DNA of 64,000 nucleotides from Cognatundibacterium squillarum (GCF_014652435.1 NZ_BMYU01000012.1:48011-112010); one strand, 5' to 3'. Shown: positions 17,175 through 27,742, numbered from the stretch's first letter. Notes: a model not told the origin generated them from the letters alone. Translations and numbers: made by a program.

Positions 17175-19535
17175 ATGGATTCCTGTACATCATCTGCCTG
17201 CAAAACCAAAGCGGCTTCCGCAGCACATCGCCATGCACATACAGACGTTCATTCATCGGATCACACCGGCTGTGGTCACAGCACGCATGTACCTGATACG
17301 GCGGATGCATCAGAGCATGTGCACACTGATACCTGCGCAACAGACAGCGGGCATGACGAAACCACTTCTGCCTGCAGCTCCGGTCAGCACTGCTGCACGC
17401 CGGCAGATCTGGTTCCGTCTGAAAAAACATCAGCGCCGGAAGGCTTTGCGACACTGCGTGTGCGGATTGATGCCATGGATTGTCCCACGGAGGAAGCGCT
17501 GATCCGCAAACAGTTATCCGCCATGCCAGAGGTCCGGCATCTGGAATTTGATTTACTGAACCGGCTACTGACCGTGCATCATGAAAACCTGACTCACGAA
17601 GCATTGCAGGCCGCGCTGCGTGCGATTGGCATGGAGGCTGTTGCTGCAGGGAGCAGTACGGCCACCCCGCCAGCAACACGATTTCCGTGGCCTTTAGTCT
17701 TCGCCGCTGCGCTGGCACTGACAGCTGAAATTGCCGATCTGGCGGCAAACAGCGTACCAGTCTGGCTGGCTCCCGTCAGTGCATTGCTTGCCGTTGTTTT
17801 ATGCGGCGGCACGACACTCAGAAAAGGCTGGATTGCGCTGCGCCATCTGACACTGAATATTCACTTACTGATGACGATCGCCGTAGCCGGTGCACTGGCA
17901 CTGGGCGAGTGGCCTGAAGCTGCGATGGTGATTGTCTTATTCGCCGTTGCCGAACGCATCGAGGCCGCCAGCCTGAACAAAGCGCGGGATGCAATCCGTG
18001 CATTGCTGCAGCAAGCGCCGGACAGCGTGCGGATACAGGATGCAGACGGACAATGGCAGATACAGCCAGCCGCCAGTGTGACAACCGGCAGCCTGATGCT
18101 GTGCCGCCCGGGTGACAGAATTGCACTGGACGGCATGATCGTCAGCGGACGATCAGCACTGAATCAGGCCGCTGTCACCGGTGAGAGTCTGCCGGTAGAA
18201 AAGCAAACGGGCGACACCGTTTATGCCGGAACACTGAATATCAGCGCTGCACTGGAAATTCGCGTCACTGCAACCGCTGCCGACAGTATGCTGGCGCGGA
18301 TAGCAGACTCTGTTCAGCAAGCACAAAGTCAGCGCGCACAGAGTCAGCGCATGATTGACCGCTTCGCTGCCATCTATACGCCGGTAGTCGGTCTGATCGC
18401 CCTGGCGATTGCGGTGATACCGCCCTTACTGGGCGAACTCAGCTGGCAAACCAGTCTGTACCGTGCGCTGGTCTTACTGGTTATTGCCTGCCCTTGCGCA
18501 CTGGTAATTGCGGCACCGGTCACAATCGTCAGCGGCCTGACACTGGCAGCACGACGCGGTATCGTCATCAAAGGCGGACAATATCTGGAAATGGCGCGTT
18601 CCCTGAAATTTCTGGCACTGGATAAAACCGGCACACTGACCGAAGGCAAACCAAAGCTGCAACAAATCCTCTGCGCGCCGGATGTGTCAGAACAAGATGC
18701 GCTGCAAATCGCCGCCAGTCTGGAACAAGGCTCTTCCCATCCGCTGGCACACGCATTACTGTCTGCCTGCCAGCAACAATTGCTGCCCGTGACAGCAAGC
18801 GCCGTACTGGAAGAAGGTGCAATACGCGGCATTCAGGCGCAGATCGGCGGACAGCATTACCGGATCGGCAATCAGGCAATGCTGAGCACGCTTTCCGCTA
18901 CCCCTGACTGGCTGTCACCGCTGCAAACACTGAGTACGCAAGGGAACAGTTTGCTGTACTTATGCGATACAAACCGTCTGCTCGCGGTATTTGCAGTAGC
19001 TGACAGCATACGCAGCAACACTGCCAGCGCAATCAACAATTTGCGTACGATGGGTGTGGAAACGCACATGCTGACCGGCGATCAGGAAGGTACTGCACAG
19101 TACATTGCAGCACAAGCCGGAATTGCCGTTGTCCACAGTCAGTTGCTTCCTGATCAGAAAGCCACACTGATTGCCGAACTGGCAGATAAAGGTGTTACTG
19201 CGATGACAGGCGACGGCATTAATGATGCACCGGCGCTGGCGCGCGCACATCTTGGTATCGCCATGGGTGCCGGCAGCGATATTGCACTGGAAACAGCCGA
19301 TATCGCACTGATGGAAAATAATTTGCAGATAATCCCGGAGCTGATCCGCATTTCCGCCAGTACGCACCGGGTGTTATGGCAAAACATTGTGCTGGCGCTG
19401 GGGCTGAAACTGATCGTCTTTGGCCTGACACTCAGCGGACACGGCAGTCTCTGGGCAGCCGTGATGGCAGATACCGGTGCCAGCGTGCTGGTTGTGCTGA
19501 ATGGCATGCGAATTTTGCGTACACGTCAACAGTAG
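17175..19535 (+). CDS. cadA: P1B-type Cd/Zn/Pb-exporting ATPase
   Basis: A 786-residue heavy-metal ATPase. Residues 1-75 form a long His/Cys-rich tail; an HMA domain follows with the variant site MDCPTEE (about residue 100). The transport site CPC is in VIACPCALVIAAPVT, the phosphorylated Asp is in DKTGTLTEGKP, SSHPLAHAL gives the HP motif, and TGDGINDAPALA the hinge. Membrane helices 7-8 carry NIVLALGLKLI and MADTGAS, the P1B-2 (Zn/Cd/Pb) signature. The protein pumps divalent metal out of the cytoplasm. It is divergent from cadR and ends at a strong terminator, so it is a single-gene transcript. Confidence 0.93.
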   Translation: MDSCTSSACKTKAASAAHRHAHTDVHSSDHTGCGHSTHVPDTADASEHVHTDTCATDSGHDETTSACSSGQHCCTPADLVPSEKTSAPEGFATLRVRIDAMDCPTEEALIRKQLSAMPEVRHLEFDLLNRLLTVHHENLTHEALQAALRAIGMEAVAAGSSTATPPATRFPWPLVFAAALALTAEIADLAANSVPVWLAPVSALLAVVLCGGTTLRKGWIALRHLTLNIHLLMTIAVAGALALGEWPEAAMVIVLFAVAERIEAASLNKARDAIRALLQQAPDSVRIQDADGQWQIQPAASVTTGSLMLCRPGDRIALDGMIVSGRSALNQAAVTGESLPVEKQTGDTVYAGTLNISAALEIRVTATAADSMLARIADSVQQAQSQRAQSQRMIDRFAAIYTPVVGLIALAIAVIPPLLGELSWQTSLYRALVLLVIACPCALVIAAPVTIVSGLTLAARRGIVIKGGQYLEMARSLKFLALDKTGTLTEGKPKLQQILCAPDVSEQDALQIAASLEQGSSHPLAHALLSACQQQLLPVTASAVLEEGAIRGIQAQIGGQHYRIGNQAMLSTLSATPDWLSPLQTLSTQGNSLLYLCDTNRLLAVFAVADSIRSNTASAINNLRTMGVETHMLTGDQEGTAQYIAAQAGIAVVHSQLLPDQKATLIAELADKGVTAMTGDGINDAPALARAHLGIAMGAGSDIALETADIALMENNLQIIPELIRISASTHRVLWQNIVLALGLKLIVFGLTLSGHGSLWAAVMADTGASVLVVLNGMRILRTRQQ

Positions 19536-19633
19536 GCATTTCGGATGACTGATCCTGACACACAATGGTTTTTTTGTTGCTGTAAAAGGCTTCATCAGAA
19601 GTCAGCTGCCTGCTATCTGTTGATGAATGTAAT

Positions 19634-19665
19634 AAAAAACGCCGGAATCTGATCCGGCGTTTTTG
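19634..19665. terminator. Bidirectional terminator after cadA
   Basis: ACGCCGGA and TCCGGCGT form an 8-bp stem (within 19640-19660) flanked by an A-run on the left and TTTTTGT on the right. It serves cadA and the convergent 105-residue gene. Confidence 0.85.
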
Positions 19666-19706
19666 TCTGTAATACATCCGGTCAATCAGTGAAAAGCGAA
19701 TACCGT

Positions 19707-20024
19707 TCAGGCATCACTTTCGGCTTCTGCCTCCGGCAGCTCGCGCAGCATCAGAGCATGCTCAATATTGGAGGACTCATCCCCCATGCGACTTTGCCAC
19801 GCGCGCAGAAAATAGGTCAGTTCACGCGCATTTGGTTGCTCGTACCAGATTACAACCAGATTACCTTTGTGATCATGCAGCTTGGCAACTTTTGCACAAA
19901 AACCGGTATTTCCGTCCATGTCGGACAGCGCAGTTGCATAACCATACACACGACTGAGGCGCTCCAGACGATCAGGTTCTGTTTCGCTGTTCGTTGCGGA
20001 AATTTTCGGAATATCAAGGAACAT
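19707..20024 (-). CDS. Conserved hypothetical protein, 105 residues
   Basis: An acidic cytoplasmic protein (ends LPEAEAESDA) without signal or membrane segment. Its centre (GFCAKVAKLHDHKGNLVVIWYEQP) looks like a compact alpha/beta domain. It stands alone 183 bp from the spoVR stop, in the same direction, so it may be read from the upstream genes or its own promoter. I do not recognise the family. Confidence 0.6.
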   Translation of the reverse strand: MFLDIPKISATNSETEPDRLERLSRVYGYATALSDMDGNTGFCAKVAKLHDHKGNLVVIWYEQPNARELTYFLRAWQSRMGDESSNIEHALMLRELPEAEAESDA

Positions 20025-20207
20025 ATATGCTCTCCAGAGTTTGCCGGTTCAGATGTGCCGGTGAATGCTCCGATTTTACTCCAAGCCAACAACCGGCAAC
20101 AGGCAACCAAGCCCCTTTTTGATTTGTATGCAACGCCCCGGTGTCTCAGCAAGCGCCGAACAGCACGTATCAGCCAGCCACTGTCCGGAGAGCAAAGCTA
20201 GCGGCAA

Positions 20208-21752
20208 TCAGGGACGATGACGTTTCTCCCATTTACAGTCGTGACGGGCAATGATTTTATTATTGCTGTCCACGGTATCCAGGTACACATCGAAGCCCCA
20301 CAACCGTGCCACATGCTTCAGCATTTCCTGTGTACTCTGATTTAACGGCCTGCGCTGATACTGTGAATGACGCAGGGTCAGTGAGCGGTCTCCCTGCATA
20401 TCGACAGACCATACCTGTATGTTCGGCTCCCGGTTACCCAGATTGTACTGACCTGCCAACTGCTGACGAATGTATCGATAACCTGCGTCATCATGAATTG
20501 CTGACACCATCAGCTTATCTTTGTGATCATCATCCAGTACAGAAAACAAATGAAACTCACGAATCAGTCGCGGCGATAAAAACTGTGCGATAAAGCTCTC
20601 ATCCTTAAAATTCCGCATCGCAAACTGCAAGGTCTGACGCCAGTCACTCCCCGAAATATCCGGAAACCATTCTTTATCTTCCTGCGTCGGGTTTTCACAA
20701 ATCCTGCGAATATCACGCATCATCGCAAAGCCCAGCGCATACGGATTGATACCATTGTAATATTTACTACCAACTGGTGGTTGATAAACCACATTGGTGT
20801 GACTTTGCAAAAATTCCATCATGAATCCGTCGCCGACAACACCTTCGTCATACAACTGATTCAGAATTGTGTAATGCCAAAAGGTTGCCCAACCTTCGTT
20901 CATTACCTGAGTCTGGCGCTGCGGATAAAAATACTGGGATATCTTTCGGATAATCCGCACAATCTCACGTTGCCACGGCTCAAGCAAAGGAGAATACTTT
21001 TCAATAAAATATAATAAATTTTCTTGTGGTTCTTTTGGAAATCGCTGCCTTTCCTGCGGTGCTTCCTGCACCTCCGGACGTCTTGGTAATGTGCGCCACA
21101 AATCGTTGATCTGTGACTGAATATAGCGCTCACGCTCTTCCTGTCGCTCGCGCTCTTCCAGCATAGAAATCCTAGCGGGGCGCTTATATCTGTCGACGCC
21201 ATAGTTTTGCAATGCATGACAGGAATCAATAACCAATTCCACTGCTTCCGCACCATAGCGCTGTTCGCATTGTGATACATAGTTCTTCGCAAATACCATG
21301 TAATCAATGATGGCTTCGGCATCAGTCCACGTGCGGAATAAATAATTTCCCTTAAAAAAAGAATTATGTCCGTATGCTGCATGTGCGATCACCAGCGCCT
21401 GCATTGTCAGACTGTTCTCTTCCATCAGATAGGAAATACAGGGATTGGAATTAATCACGATCTCGTACGCAAGCCCCATCTGGCCGCGCTTATAGCTTTT
21501 TTCGGTATGCAGAAAATGCTTACCAAATGACCAGTGGTTGTACGATACCGGCATACCAACTGATGCATATGCATCCATCATTTGCTCGGCAGTGATAATT
21601 TCCAACTGATTCGGATACGTATCCAGCCCGAACCATTCAGCAACCCGGCGGATTTCTTCGTGGATTTGGTCAATTAGTTCAAAAGTCCACTCTGACTGCT
21701 CAGGTAGTGCGCTCAAGTGTTTGCTCCGGGCTACGGCGACAGGCGTTTCCAT
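20208..21752 (-). CDS. SpoVR family protein
   Basis: A 514-residue protein, the usual length of the SpoVR family (E. coli YcgB). Typical segments include EQMMDAYASVGMPVSYNHWSFG cut here as its central MPVSYNHWSFG, HTNVVYQPP and NPYALGFAMMRDIRRICENP. The biochemical role is unknown. It is 11 bp behind yeaH and third in the prkA-yeaH-spoVR operon, a conserved set induced by starvation and stationary phase in enterobacteria. Confidence 0.93.
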   Translation of the reverse strand: METPVAVARSKHLSALPEQSEWTFELIDQIHEEIRRVAEWFGLDTYPNQLEIITAEQMMDAYASVGMPVSYNHWSFGKHFLHTEKSYKRGQMGLAYEIVINSNPCISYLMEENSLTMQALVIAHAAYGHNSFFKGNYLFRTWTDAEAIIDYMVFAKNYVSQCEQRYGAEAVELVIDSCHALQNYGVDRYKRPARISMLEERERQEERERYIQSQINDLWRTLPRRPEVQEAPQERQRFPKEPQENLLYFIEKYSPLLEPWQREIVRIIRKISQYFYPQRQTQVMNEGWATFWHYTILNQLYDEGVVGDGFMMEFLQSHTNVVYQPPVGSKYYNGINPYALGFAMMRDIRRICENPTQEDKEWFPDISGSDWRQTLQFAMRNFKDESFIAQFLSPRLIREFHLFSVLDDDHKDKLMVSAIHDDAGYRYIRQQLAGQYNLGNREPNIQVWSVDMQGDRSLTLRHSQYQRRPLNQSTQEMLKHVARLWGFDVYLDTVDSNNKIIARHDCKWEKRHRP

Positions 21753-21763
21753 AAGCCACCTCT

Positions 21764-23035
21764 TCAGACAGGTTGTTTTTTAAACAATTCCCGAAAGACC
21801 GGATAAATATCCGCCGGACTCTCAATTTTTTGCATCGCGAAGTTCTCTTTCGCTTGTGCAACCTGCTCGTATTCCAGCCATAGATTTTGCGGATCTCCCT
21901 CAGTAATTTCTACATAGGCGTAATACTGGACGAGAGGTAAAATTGCCTTCGAAAGCAACTCACGACATTGCACAGAGTCATTGTCCCAGTTATCGCCATC
22001 CGATGCCTGCGCAACATAAATATTCCAGTCACTGGTTGCGTAGCGTTCCTGTATCACTTTCAGCAATAAGTTTAATGCCGACGATACGATGGTACCGCCG
22101 GATTCCCTTGAGTGGAAAAATGCGTGTTCGTCGACTTCAAGCGCAGTTGTATGGTGACGAATAAAGACAACCTCAATCTTTTCGTACATTCGTGTCAGGA
22201 ACAGGTACAACAAAATAAAGAATCTTTTCGCGGTATCTTTTTTCTGCTCATCCATTGATCCAGATACATCCAGCAAACAAAACATCACGCACTGCGTTGC
22301 TGGTTTTGGCACACGAATCCGGTTACTGAAACGCAAGTCAAACGGATCAAGAAAAGGGATTGCAGCAAGACGGATTTTCAGATGATGAATCTCCTCGCGC
22401 AAACCACCGACACGACGATGATCAGGGCTAGGCGATGCGAGCTCTGCTGCCAGCTCCGCCTCAGCATGCTCAAGACGGTGCTTTGACTTGCCGCCTATAG
22501 CGATCCGGCGTCCAAGCGCTCCGCGCAGCGAACGGATCACATGCAAACTTGAGGCTGTTCCGGTCGTTTTATAACCAGCACGCTGCGTCCGGAAATCCTG
22601 TGTGGCACTCAGCTGAGTCTTGACCATATTCGGCAACTCCAGATCTTCGAAGAAATAATTCATAAATTCTTCGCGACTGAGCTGAAATGCAAAATCGTCT
22701 TCTGTCACGTCCTCGCTGTTACCGCCCTGTCCTTTACCACCGCCGCCACCGGCACCGCCTTTGGGTCGAGCGATCTGATCGCCTTTCTGATACTGATCGT
22801 TCCCCGGATAAACGCCTTCCCATACACCTCCGCGGGAATGTCCGAAAGTCGGCTCACTGATATCCTTGACCGGTATAGATATTTTCTCACCGTTTTCGAT
22901 ATCGGTAATCGAACGTCCTTTAACAGCTTTGGCAACAGCTTCTTTAATCTGCGCTTTATAACGTCGCAAAAACCGCTCGCGATTCGGCGCAGATTTATTT
23001 TTTCCCTGAACACGCCGGTCTATCAGATGCACCAA
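21764..23035 (-). CDS. yeaH: YeaH/YhbH family protein (DUF444)
   Basis: A 423-residue protein that begins with the family motif IDRRVQGKNKSAPNRERFLRR (shortened: IDRRVQGKNKS). A glycine-rich linker (GGAGGGGGKGQGG, residues about 92-105) is followed by a von Willebrand A-like domain with the metal site DVSGSM. The start is TTG at 23035, with GGGAG seven bases upstream; this gives the same number of residues before IDRR as E. coli YeaH. An adjacent GTG at 23032 is a possible alternative. It lies between prkA and spoVR in one operon and probably works with the PrkA kinase. Confidence 0.9.
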   Translation of the reverse strand: MVHLIDRRVQGKNKSAPNRERFLRRYKAQIKEAVAKAVKGRSITDIENGEKISIPVKDISEPTFGHSRGGVWEGVYPGNDQYQKGDQIARPKGGAGGGGGKGQGGNSEDVTEDDFAFQLSREEFMNYFFEDLELPNMVKTQLSATQDFRTQRAGYKTTGTASSLHVIRSLRGALGRRIAIGGKSKHRLEHAEAELAAELASPSPDHRRVGGLREEIHHLKIRLAAIPFLDPFDLRFSNRIRVPKPATQCVMFCLLDVSGSMDEQKKDTAKRFFILLYLFLTRMYEKIEVVFIRHHTTALEVDEHAFFHSRESGGTIVSSALNLLLKVIQERYATSDWNIYVAQASDGDNWDNDSVQCRELLSKAILPLVQYYAYVEITEGDPQNLWLEYEQVAQAKENFAMQKIESPADIYPVFRELFKKQPV

Positions 23036-23076
23036 GATATTCTCCCGTTCGTTCAGACAATGTCAGCAGGTCATCA

Positions 23077-24999
23077 CTACGATGACTTTCTGACCCTCAG
23101 ATACCATTCGCACAACAAACGAACCTGTTTTGGCGTATACCCTTTGCTAACCATGCGATTCACAAATTCCTGATGTTTATTCGCATCTTCGGCACTGGCT
23201 TTCGCATTAAACGAAATTACAGGCAATAAGTCTTCTGTATTCGAGAACATTTTCTTCTCGATAACAGTGCGCAGTTTTTCGTAGCTGGTCCAGGTCGGAT
23301 TCTTACCGCCATTCTGTGCTCTCGCCCGCAGGACAAAGTTCACTATTTCGTTCCGGAAGTCTTTTGGATTGGAGATACCTGCCGGTTTTTCGATTTTTTC
23401 CAGTTCGTTGTTCAGTGATTCACGGTCAAAACTCTCTCCGGTATCAGGATCCCGGAATTCCTGATCCTGAATCCAGAAATCGGCAAACGTGACATAGCGG
23501 TCAAAAATATTCTGACCGTATTCAGAATAGCTTTCCAGATACGCTGTTTGTATTTCTTTACCAATAAATTCTGCGTAACGCTGTGCAAGATATTCTTTGA
23601 TATAAGAAATATATTTTTGTTCAGTCTCGGCAGCGAACTGTTCGCGTTCAATTTGCTGCTCCAGGACGTACAGCAGATGAACCGGATTTGCCGCAACTTC
23701 TGTATTATCAAAATTAAATACTTTAGAAAGTATCTTGAAGGCAAAGCGGGTTGATAGCCCCGTCATTCCTTCATCAACCCCGGCATAGTCAGAATACTCC
23801 TGCAGAGATTTTGCTTTCGGATCGGTATCTTTCAGATTATCACCGTCATAAACCAGCATCTTGCTGAAAATACTGGAATTTTCCGGTTCTTTCAGCCGCG
23901 AAAGTACCGCAAACTGCGCCATCATTTTCAGAGTACCCGGCGCACACGGTGCCTGTGCCAGTGAAGAGCTGCGAATGAGTTTTTCGTAGATGTGAATCTC
24001 ATCAGAAATTCGCAAGCAGTAAGGTACTTTAACAATGTAAATACGGTCCAGGAATGCTTCGTTGTTCTTATTATTTTTAAAACTTTTCCACTCTGACTCA
24101 TTCGAGTGAGCCAGAATGACGCCTTCAAACGGAATTGCTCCAAAGCCTTCAGTTCCTTTAAAGTTGCCTTCCTGCGTTGCAGTCAGCAGTGGATGCAGCA
24201 CTTTGATCGGTGCTTTAAACATTTCCACAAACTCCATCAACCCCTGATTAGCAAGGCAAAGACCTCCGGAATAGCTGTAAGCATCCGGATCATCCTGCGA
24301 ATAATCTTCAAGTTTACGGATATCGACCTTACCCACCAGCGATGAAATATCCTGATTATTTTCGTCACCTGGCTCGGTTTTCGAAACGGCAATCTGCTTC
24401 AATACCGACGGATAGCGTTTCACAACACGGAATTTATTAACATCACCGTTAAATTCATGAAGACGTTTTACAGCCCATGGACTCGGTATTGTTTTCAGAT
24501 ACCGACGCGGAACTCCATAGTCCTCTTCCAGGATTGCGCCATCCTCATCCTCGTTAAACAAGCCGAGTGGTGACTCATTAACCGGCGACCCTTTAATGCA
24601 GTAAAACGGAATCCGCTCCATGAGATACTTGAGCTTCTCCGCGATCGACGATTTTCCACCACCAACCGGCCCAAGCAAGTAAAGGATTTGTTTCTTCTCT
24701 TCCAGCCCTTGTGCCGCATGACGAAAATAAGAAACAACCTGCTCAATTACTTCTTCCATTCCATAAAATTCACGGAACGCAGGGTAAATCTTAATAACTT
24801 TGTTTGAGAAGATCCGTGACAGGCGTGGATCATGGCGGGTATCAATCAGCTCTGGCTCACCAATGGCAGCCAGCATACGCTCCGCGGCGCTGGCGAAGGC
24901 GAGCTTGTCTTTCTTGCAGAGATCAAGATATTCCTGCATGGAAAATTCTTCCTCTCTGGTCCGTTCATACCGTGCAGCATAGTTGTCAAAGATGTTCAT
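23077..24999 (-). CDS. prkA: PrkA family serine protein kinase (YeaG)
   Basis: A 640-residue protein, nearly the length of E. coli YeaG. The N-terminal AAA-like domain has Walker A GPVGGGKSS near residue 110 and Walker B-like ILAHSNESEW; the C-terminal part (from about residue 400) is the PrkA kinase-like region. In E. coli this kinase acts in the response to nitrogen starvation and stationary phase. The ATG has a strong GGAGGT site. It is the first gene of the operon, with 41 bp to yeaH, and is preceded by a 266-bp region with a candidate stress promoter. Confidence 0.93.
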   Translation of the reverse strand: MNIFDNYAARYERTREEEFSMQEYLDLCKKDKLAFASAAERMLAAIGEPELIDTRHDPRLSRIFSNKVIKIYPAFREFYGMEEVIEQVVSYFRHAAQGLEEKKQILYLLGPVGGGKSSIAEKLKYLMERIPFYCIKGSPVNESPLGLFNEDEDGAILEEDYGVPRRYLKTIPSPWAVKRLHEFNGDVNKFRVVKRYPSVLKQIAVSKTEPGDENNQDISSLVGKVDIRKLEDYSQDDPDAYSYSGGLCLANQGLMEFVEMFKAPIKVLHPLLTATQEGNFKGTEGFGAIPFEGVILAHSNESEWKSFKNNKNNEAFLDRIYIVKVPYCLRISDEIHIYEKLIRSSSLAQAPCAPGTLKMMAQFAVLSRLKEPENSSIFSKMLVYDGDNLKDTDPKAKSLQEYSDYAGVDEGMTGLSTRFAFKILSKVFNFDNTEVAANPVHLLYVLEQQIEREQFAAETEQKYISYIKEYLAQRYAEFIGKEIQTAYLESYSEYGQNIFDRYVTFADFWIQDQEFRDPDTGESFDRESLNNELEKIEKPAGISNPKDFRNEIVNFVLRARAQNGGKNPTWTSYEKLRTVIEKKMFSNTEDLLPVISFNAKASAEDANKHQEFVNRMVSKGYTPKQVRLLCEWYLRVRKSS

Positions 25000-25094
25000 C
25001 CTGACCTCCCGGGTTAAGCATCAACACGCAAATTCCGAACAGCAGCATTGGTCACAGACAGCCGGTGGTGTCACCAACCTGCAGGCTGTGGCTT

Positions 25095-25102
25095 TAGTGT
25101 AG
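25095..25102 (-). promoter_or_regulatory. Candidate sigma-S-like -10 element for prkA
   Basis: On the minus strand CTACACTA lies about 95 bases before the prkA start and resembles the extended -10 element favoured by sigma-S. The E. coli homologous operon is sigma-S dependent. No clear -35 box is seen. The rest of 25000-25265 is AT-rich with no gene. Confidence 0.3.
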
Positions 25103-25265
25103 ATGAATTTGGGAAATTGTGTTGCGTTAATTAATTCATTTCACAAAATGACAAAAATATTCTGTGAAGTAACGCAAACAGCTGAATAAAACACGGTGTG
25201 ATACGGCCGCTTTTACATAAAACCATGAAGATTATGGCGCATTGGAATATCAGAAAATGACTGAC

Positions 25266-27578
25266 TCAGGCTGCGGTGTTGCCTGTTTTCAACATTCGTT
25301 CAGCAACCATCTGGTCTGCTGACAGATTCAGGCCCGGCTGGCTTAACAGCGTGCGCATTCCGTCCAGATCCATAGGACGGTAATACAAGTATCCTTGAAA
25401 GTACTGGCAGCCAACTTCTTTCAGGAATTGTTCCTGCGATTCATTTTCCACACCCTCTGCAATGGTATTGCATGCGAGAATTTCTGCCAGTGAAACTATC
25501 GCCTTCACAATCATCTCACTCTTGCGGTTATAGCCGATCTGCGCAACGAAAGAACGGTCAATTTTTACCGTGTGCGCCGGGAAATGGCTGAGTTTTGAAA
25601 GTGAGGAATATCCGGTACCGAAGTCATCAATCGCAATACCAAAACCACGGTTTTTCAATACATTCAAATGCTCAATTGACTGCTGCTCATTTGCAATCAA
25701 CCCGGTTTCCGTGATTTCCAACTCAAGATAACTGGTTGCTATGCGGAACCGCGCACAAGTGTCATCGATCAGACTGATCAGATCCGGGCGCGCAATATCA
25801 CTGACTGCCAGATTAATGGCGACGACGGGACTATGCCCGAATTCATCCAGCCATGCACGAATCTGCGAGCAACTTTGTTCAATGACAAAATTGCTCACCT
25901 GACGCACCAGGCCAGATCGTTCTGCCATCGGAATAAACTCCGATGGCGCCACCTTGCCCAGGGTAGGCGAAATCCAGCGAATCAGCGCCTCCACACCGGC
26001 AATTCTGCCGTCACGATCCACCTTCGGCTGATACATCAGATGGAATTCACCGGCTTTCAGTCCGTTCAGAATACCTACTTCAATTTCGACATTGCGGCGA
26101 ATCTGATTCGCATCATGTTCGTCAAACAGAGTGACGTTCTGATCAGAACCACGGCGGGAAGTGTCCAGTGCGACTTCACTGCGGCGTATCAGCTCATCAG
26201 GATCCTTATCTTCCGGACGCAGTACTGCGATACCAGCAGAGAACTGAACCAGTAATAACTCACCATTCACCATCAGTTCACGCGGCATGGCTTCGCGAAT
26301 CTGATCAACAAACTGAACAACGTCGGCAGGCGAATGCAACTGATCAATCACAAATGAGAACACAATACTGCGCAAGCGGGCGCAAAAACAATTTTTTGGC
26401 AACACCTGGGTGAGTTCATCCGCGAAGCGGCGCAGCAAAACATCACCGGTATGGGCACCATATTGCTGGTTTGCCTGCCGCACACTGTTTAAACGAAAGG
26501 AAACCAGTGCTGTTACCTGATCAGTAGACAAGTTTTCCAGCTTTTGCTGCAGGAACTGACGCAACATATCGCGGTTAGGCAAATTGGTCAGCGCATCATG
26601 GCTGCTCAGATAGTCCTGTCTTTCGATGCTGGCTTTCAGTGCATGCTGCATTTTATGCAAGCCGGAAACATCACGAAGCGCGACGATGTAGTGCTCGGTC
26701 GATGTCTGAGAAATATTATCCAGTGCAACCAGTTTGCCATCACGTGTGCGGTATGCGGATGTACGCAAGCCAGCCACCTCGTCCGCCTGCGACAACTTAA
26801 AACTCTCGTCCAGTGACAGCCAGCCAAACAGCGCCAGTTCGCTGTCGGTTTGCGGATTGCGTCCGAGTAAGTGATTCGCCTGCTGGTTTGCCTGCAAAAT
26901 TTGTCCGTACGCATCGGTCAGCAGCAAAGCTGTACCTGCATTTTCAAATACTTCCTGATACTGCGCATGGCTGACTTGCAGCGCACCACTGGTATCCTGA
27001 TACTGAACCAGAGTGGCATCAAGCGCATACAGAATACGAAATACAGCCAGAGGAAGGCAGATATTAAAGAAGAAGTAGAACAGCGTATGGATATATATTT
27101 CAGCATCCGGTATCGGGTGATGCCCTTCCAGCGAATGTGAGTACCCGCTGATGACACTGATATACGGTATCGTATTCAGCAGCATCAGAATCAGTGCAAG
27201 ACCGCTGTGAAAAAATATCCGTGCCAGAATCGGCGTGATATATACAAGCAAATAGCCCAGCTTGGCCAGCTCAGGATCGCGGGTAAAGATACTGATGGCA
27301 CTCGCTATGCCATAGATATTCAGCAATAATAGCGCCGCACTGAATCTGGGGTATTTGCGTGATCCCCAGATAGCGACGGATTTCAGCGCATACAGGCTGA
27401 TAACGGTGAGCAGAATTTCGTAGGCACCGCGCTCAACGGCGCGGAATGAACTGTGTAAGGCTACCCATGCTTCCAGAATGAAGCCGGAAACCAGCAGAAT
27501 TCTGAGCGTACTGATCTTCCATGCAGCATGTTCGGCAGGCGCGAGAGCACTCTCATTTAAAAATAGCCAGCGGAACAT
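25266..27578 (-). CDS. Membrane PAS-GGDEF-EAL protein, probable c-di-GMP phosphodiesterase
   Basis: A 770-residue protein with about six membrane spans (residues 20-185), a PAS domain (about 205-310), a GGDEF domain (325-490) and an EAL domain (510-755). The GGDEF loop is lost: the position reads LRSIVFSF, so cyclase activity is not expected. The EAL domain keeps its catalytic set: GVEALIRW, EITETG, IDDFGTGYSSL, KIDRSF, AEGVEN and QGYLYYRPM. The net activity should be hydrolysis of cyclic di-GMP, possibly with GTP sensing by the degenerate domain. It stands alone and reads away from the tetR gene. Confidence 0.9.
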   Translation of the reverse strand: MFRWLFLNESALAPAEHAAWKISTLRILLVSGFILEAWVALHSSFRAVERGAYEILLTVISLYALKSVAIWGSRKYPRFSAALLLLNIYGIASAISIFTRDPELAKLGYLLVYITPILARIFFHSGLALILMLLNTIPYISVISGYSHSLEGHHPIPDAEIYIHTLFYFFFNICLPLAVFRILYALDATLVQYQDTSGALQVSHAQYQEVFENAGTALLLTDAYGQILQANQQANHLLGRNPQTDSELALFGWLSLDESFKLSQADEVAGLRTSAYRTRDGKLVALDNISQTSTEHYIVALRDVSGLHKMQHALKASIERQDYLSSHDALTNLPNRDMLRQFLQQKLENLSTDQVTALVSFRLNSVRQANQQYGAHTGDVLLRRFADELTQVLPKNCFCARLRSIVFSFVIDQLHSPADVVQFVDQIREAMPRELMVNGELLLVQFSAGIAVLRPEDKDPDELIRRSEVALDTSRRGSDQNVTLFDEHDANQIRRNVEIEVGILNGLKAGEFHLMYQPKVDRDGRIAGVEALIRWISPTLGKVAPSEFIPMAERSGLVRQVSNFVIEQSCSQIRAWLDEFGHSPVVAINLAVSDIARPDLISLIDDTCARFRIATSYLELEITETGLIANEQQSIEHLNVLKNRGFGIAIDDFGTGYSSLSKLSHFPAHTVKIDRSFVAQIGYNRKSEMIVKAIVSLAEILACNTIAEGVENESQEQFLKEVGCQYFQGYLYYRPMDLDGMRTLLSQPGLNLSADQMVAERMLKTGNTAA

Positions 27579-27727
27579 AGTGAAGGATTGAAATGAAAAA
27601 AGATCAAATGGTACTAATCAGGAATTTAGCATTTTCGCATAAAGCGGAGTGGTATCATAGACGATTGTTACATTTTTTTCTACTTTCCACAAACCCGTCG
27701 CACTTTTTAAATACGCGCTATACTTGA

Positions 27728-27742
27728 TAGACGACCGGTCCA
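27728..27742. promoter_or_regulatory. Candidate TetR/NemR-type operator
   Basis: TAGAC-GACCG-GTCCA is an imperfect dyad 12 bp before the tetR start and just after a possible -10 element TATACT (27719-27724). It resembles the E. coli NemR box (TAGACC-N4-GGTCTA), so autorepression is plausible. Confidence 0.45.
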
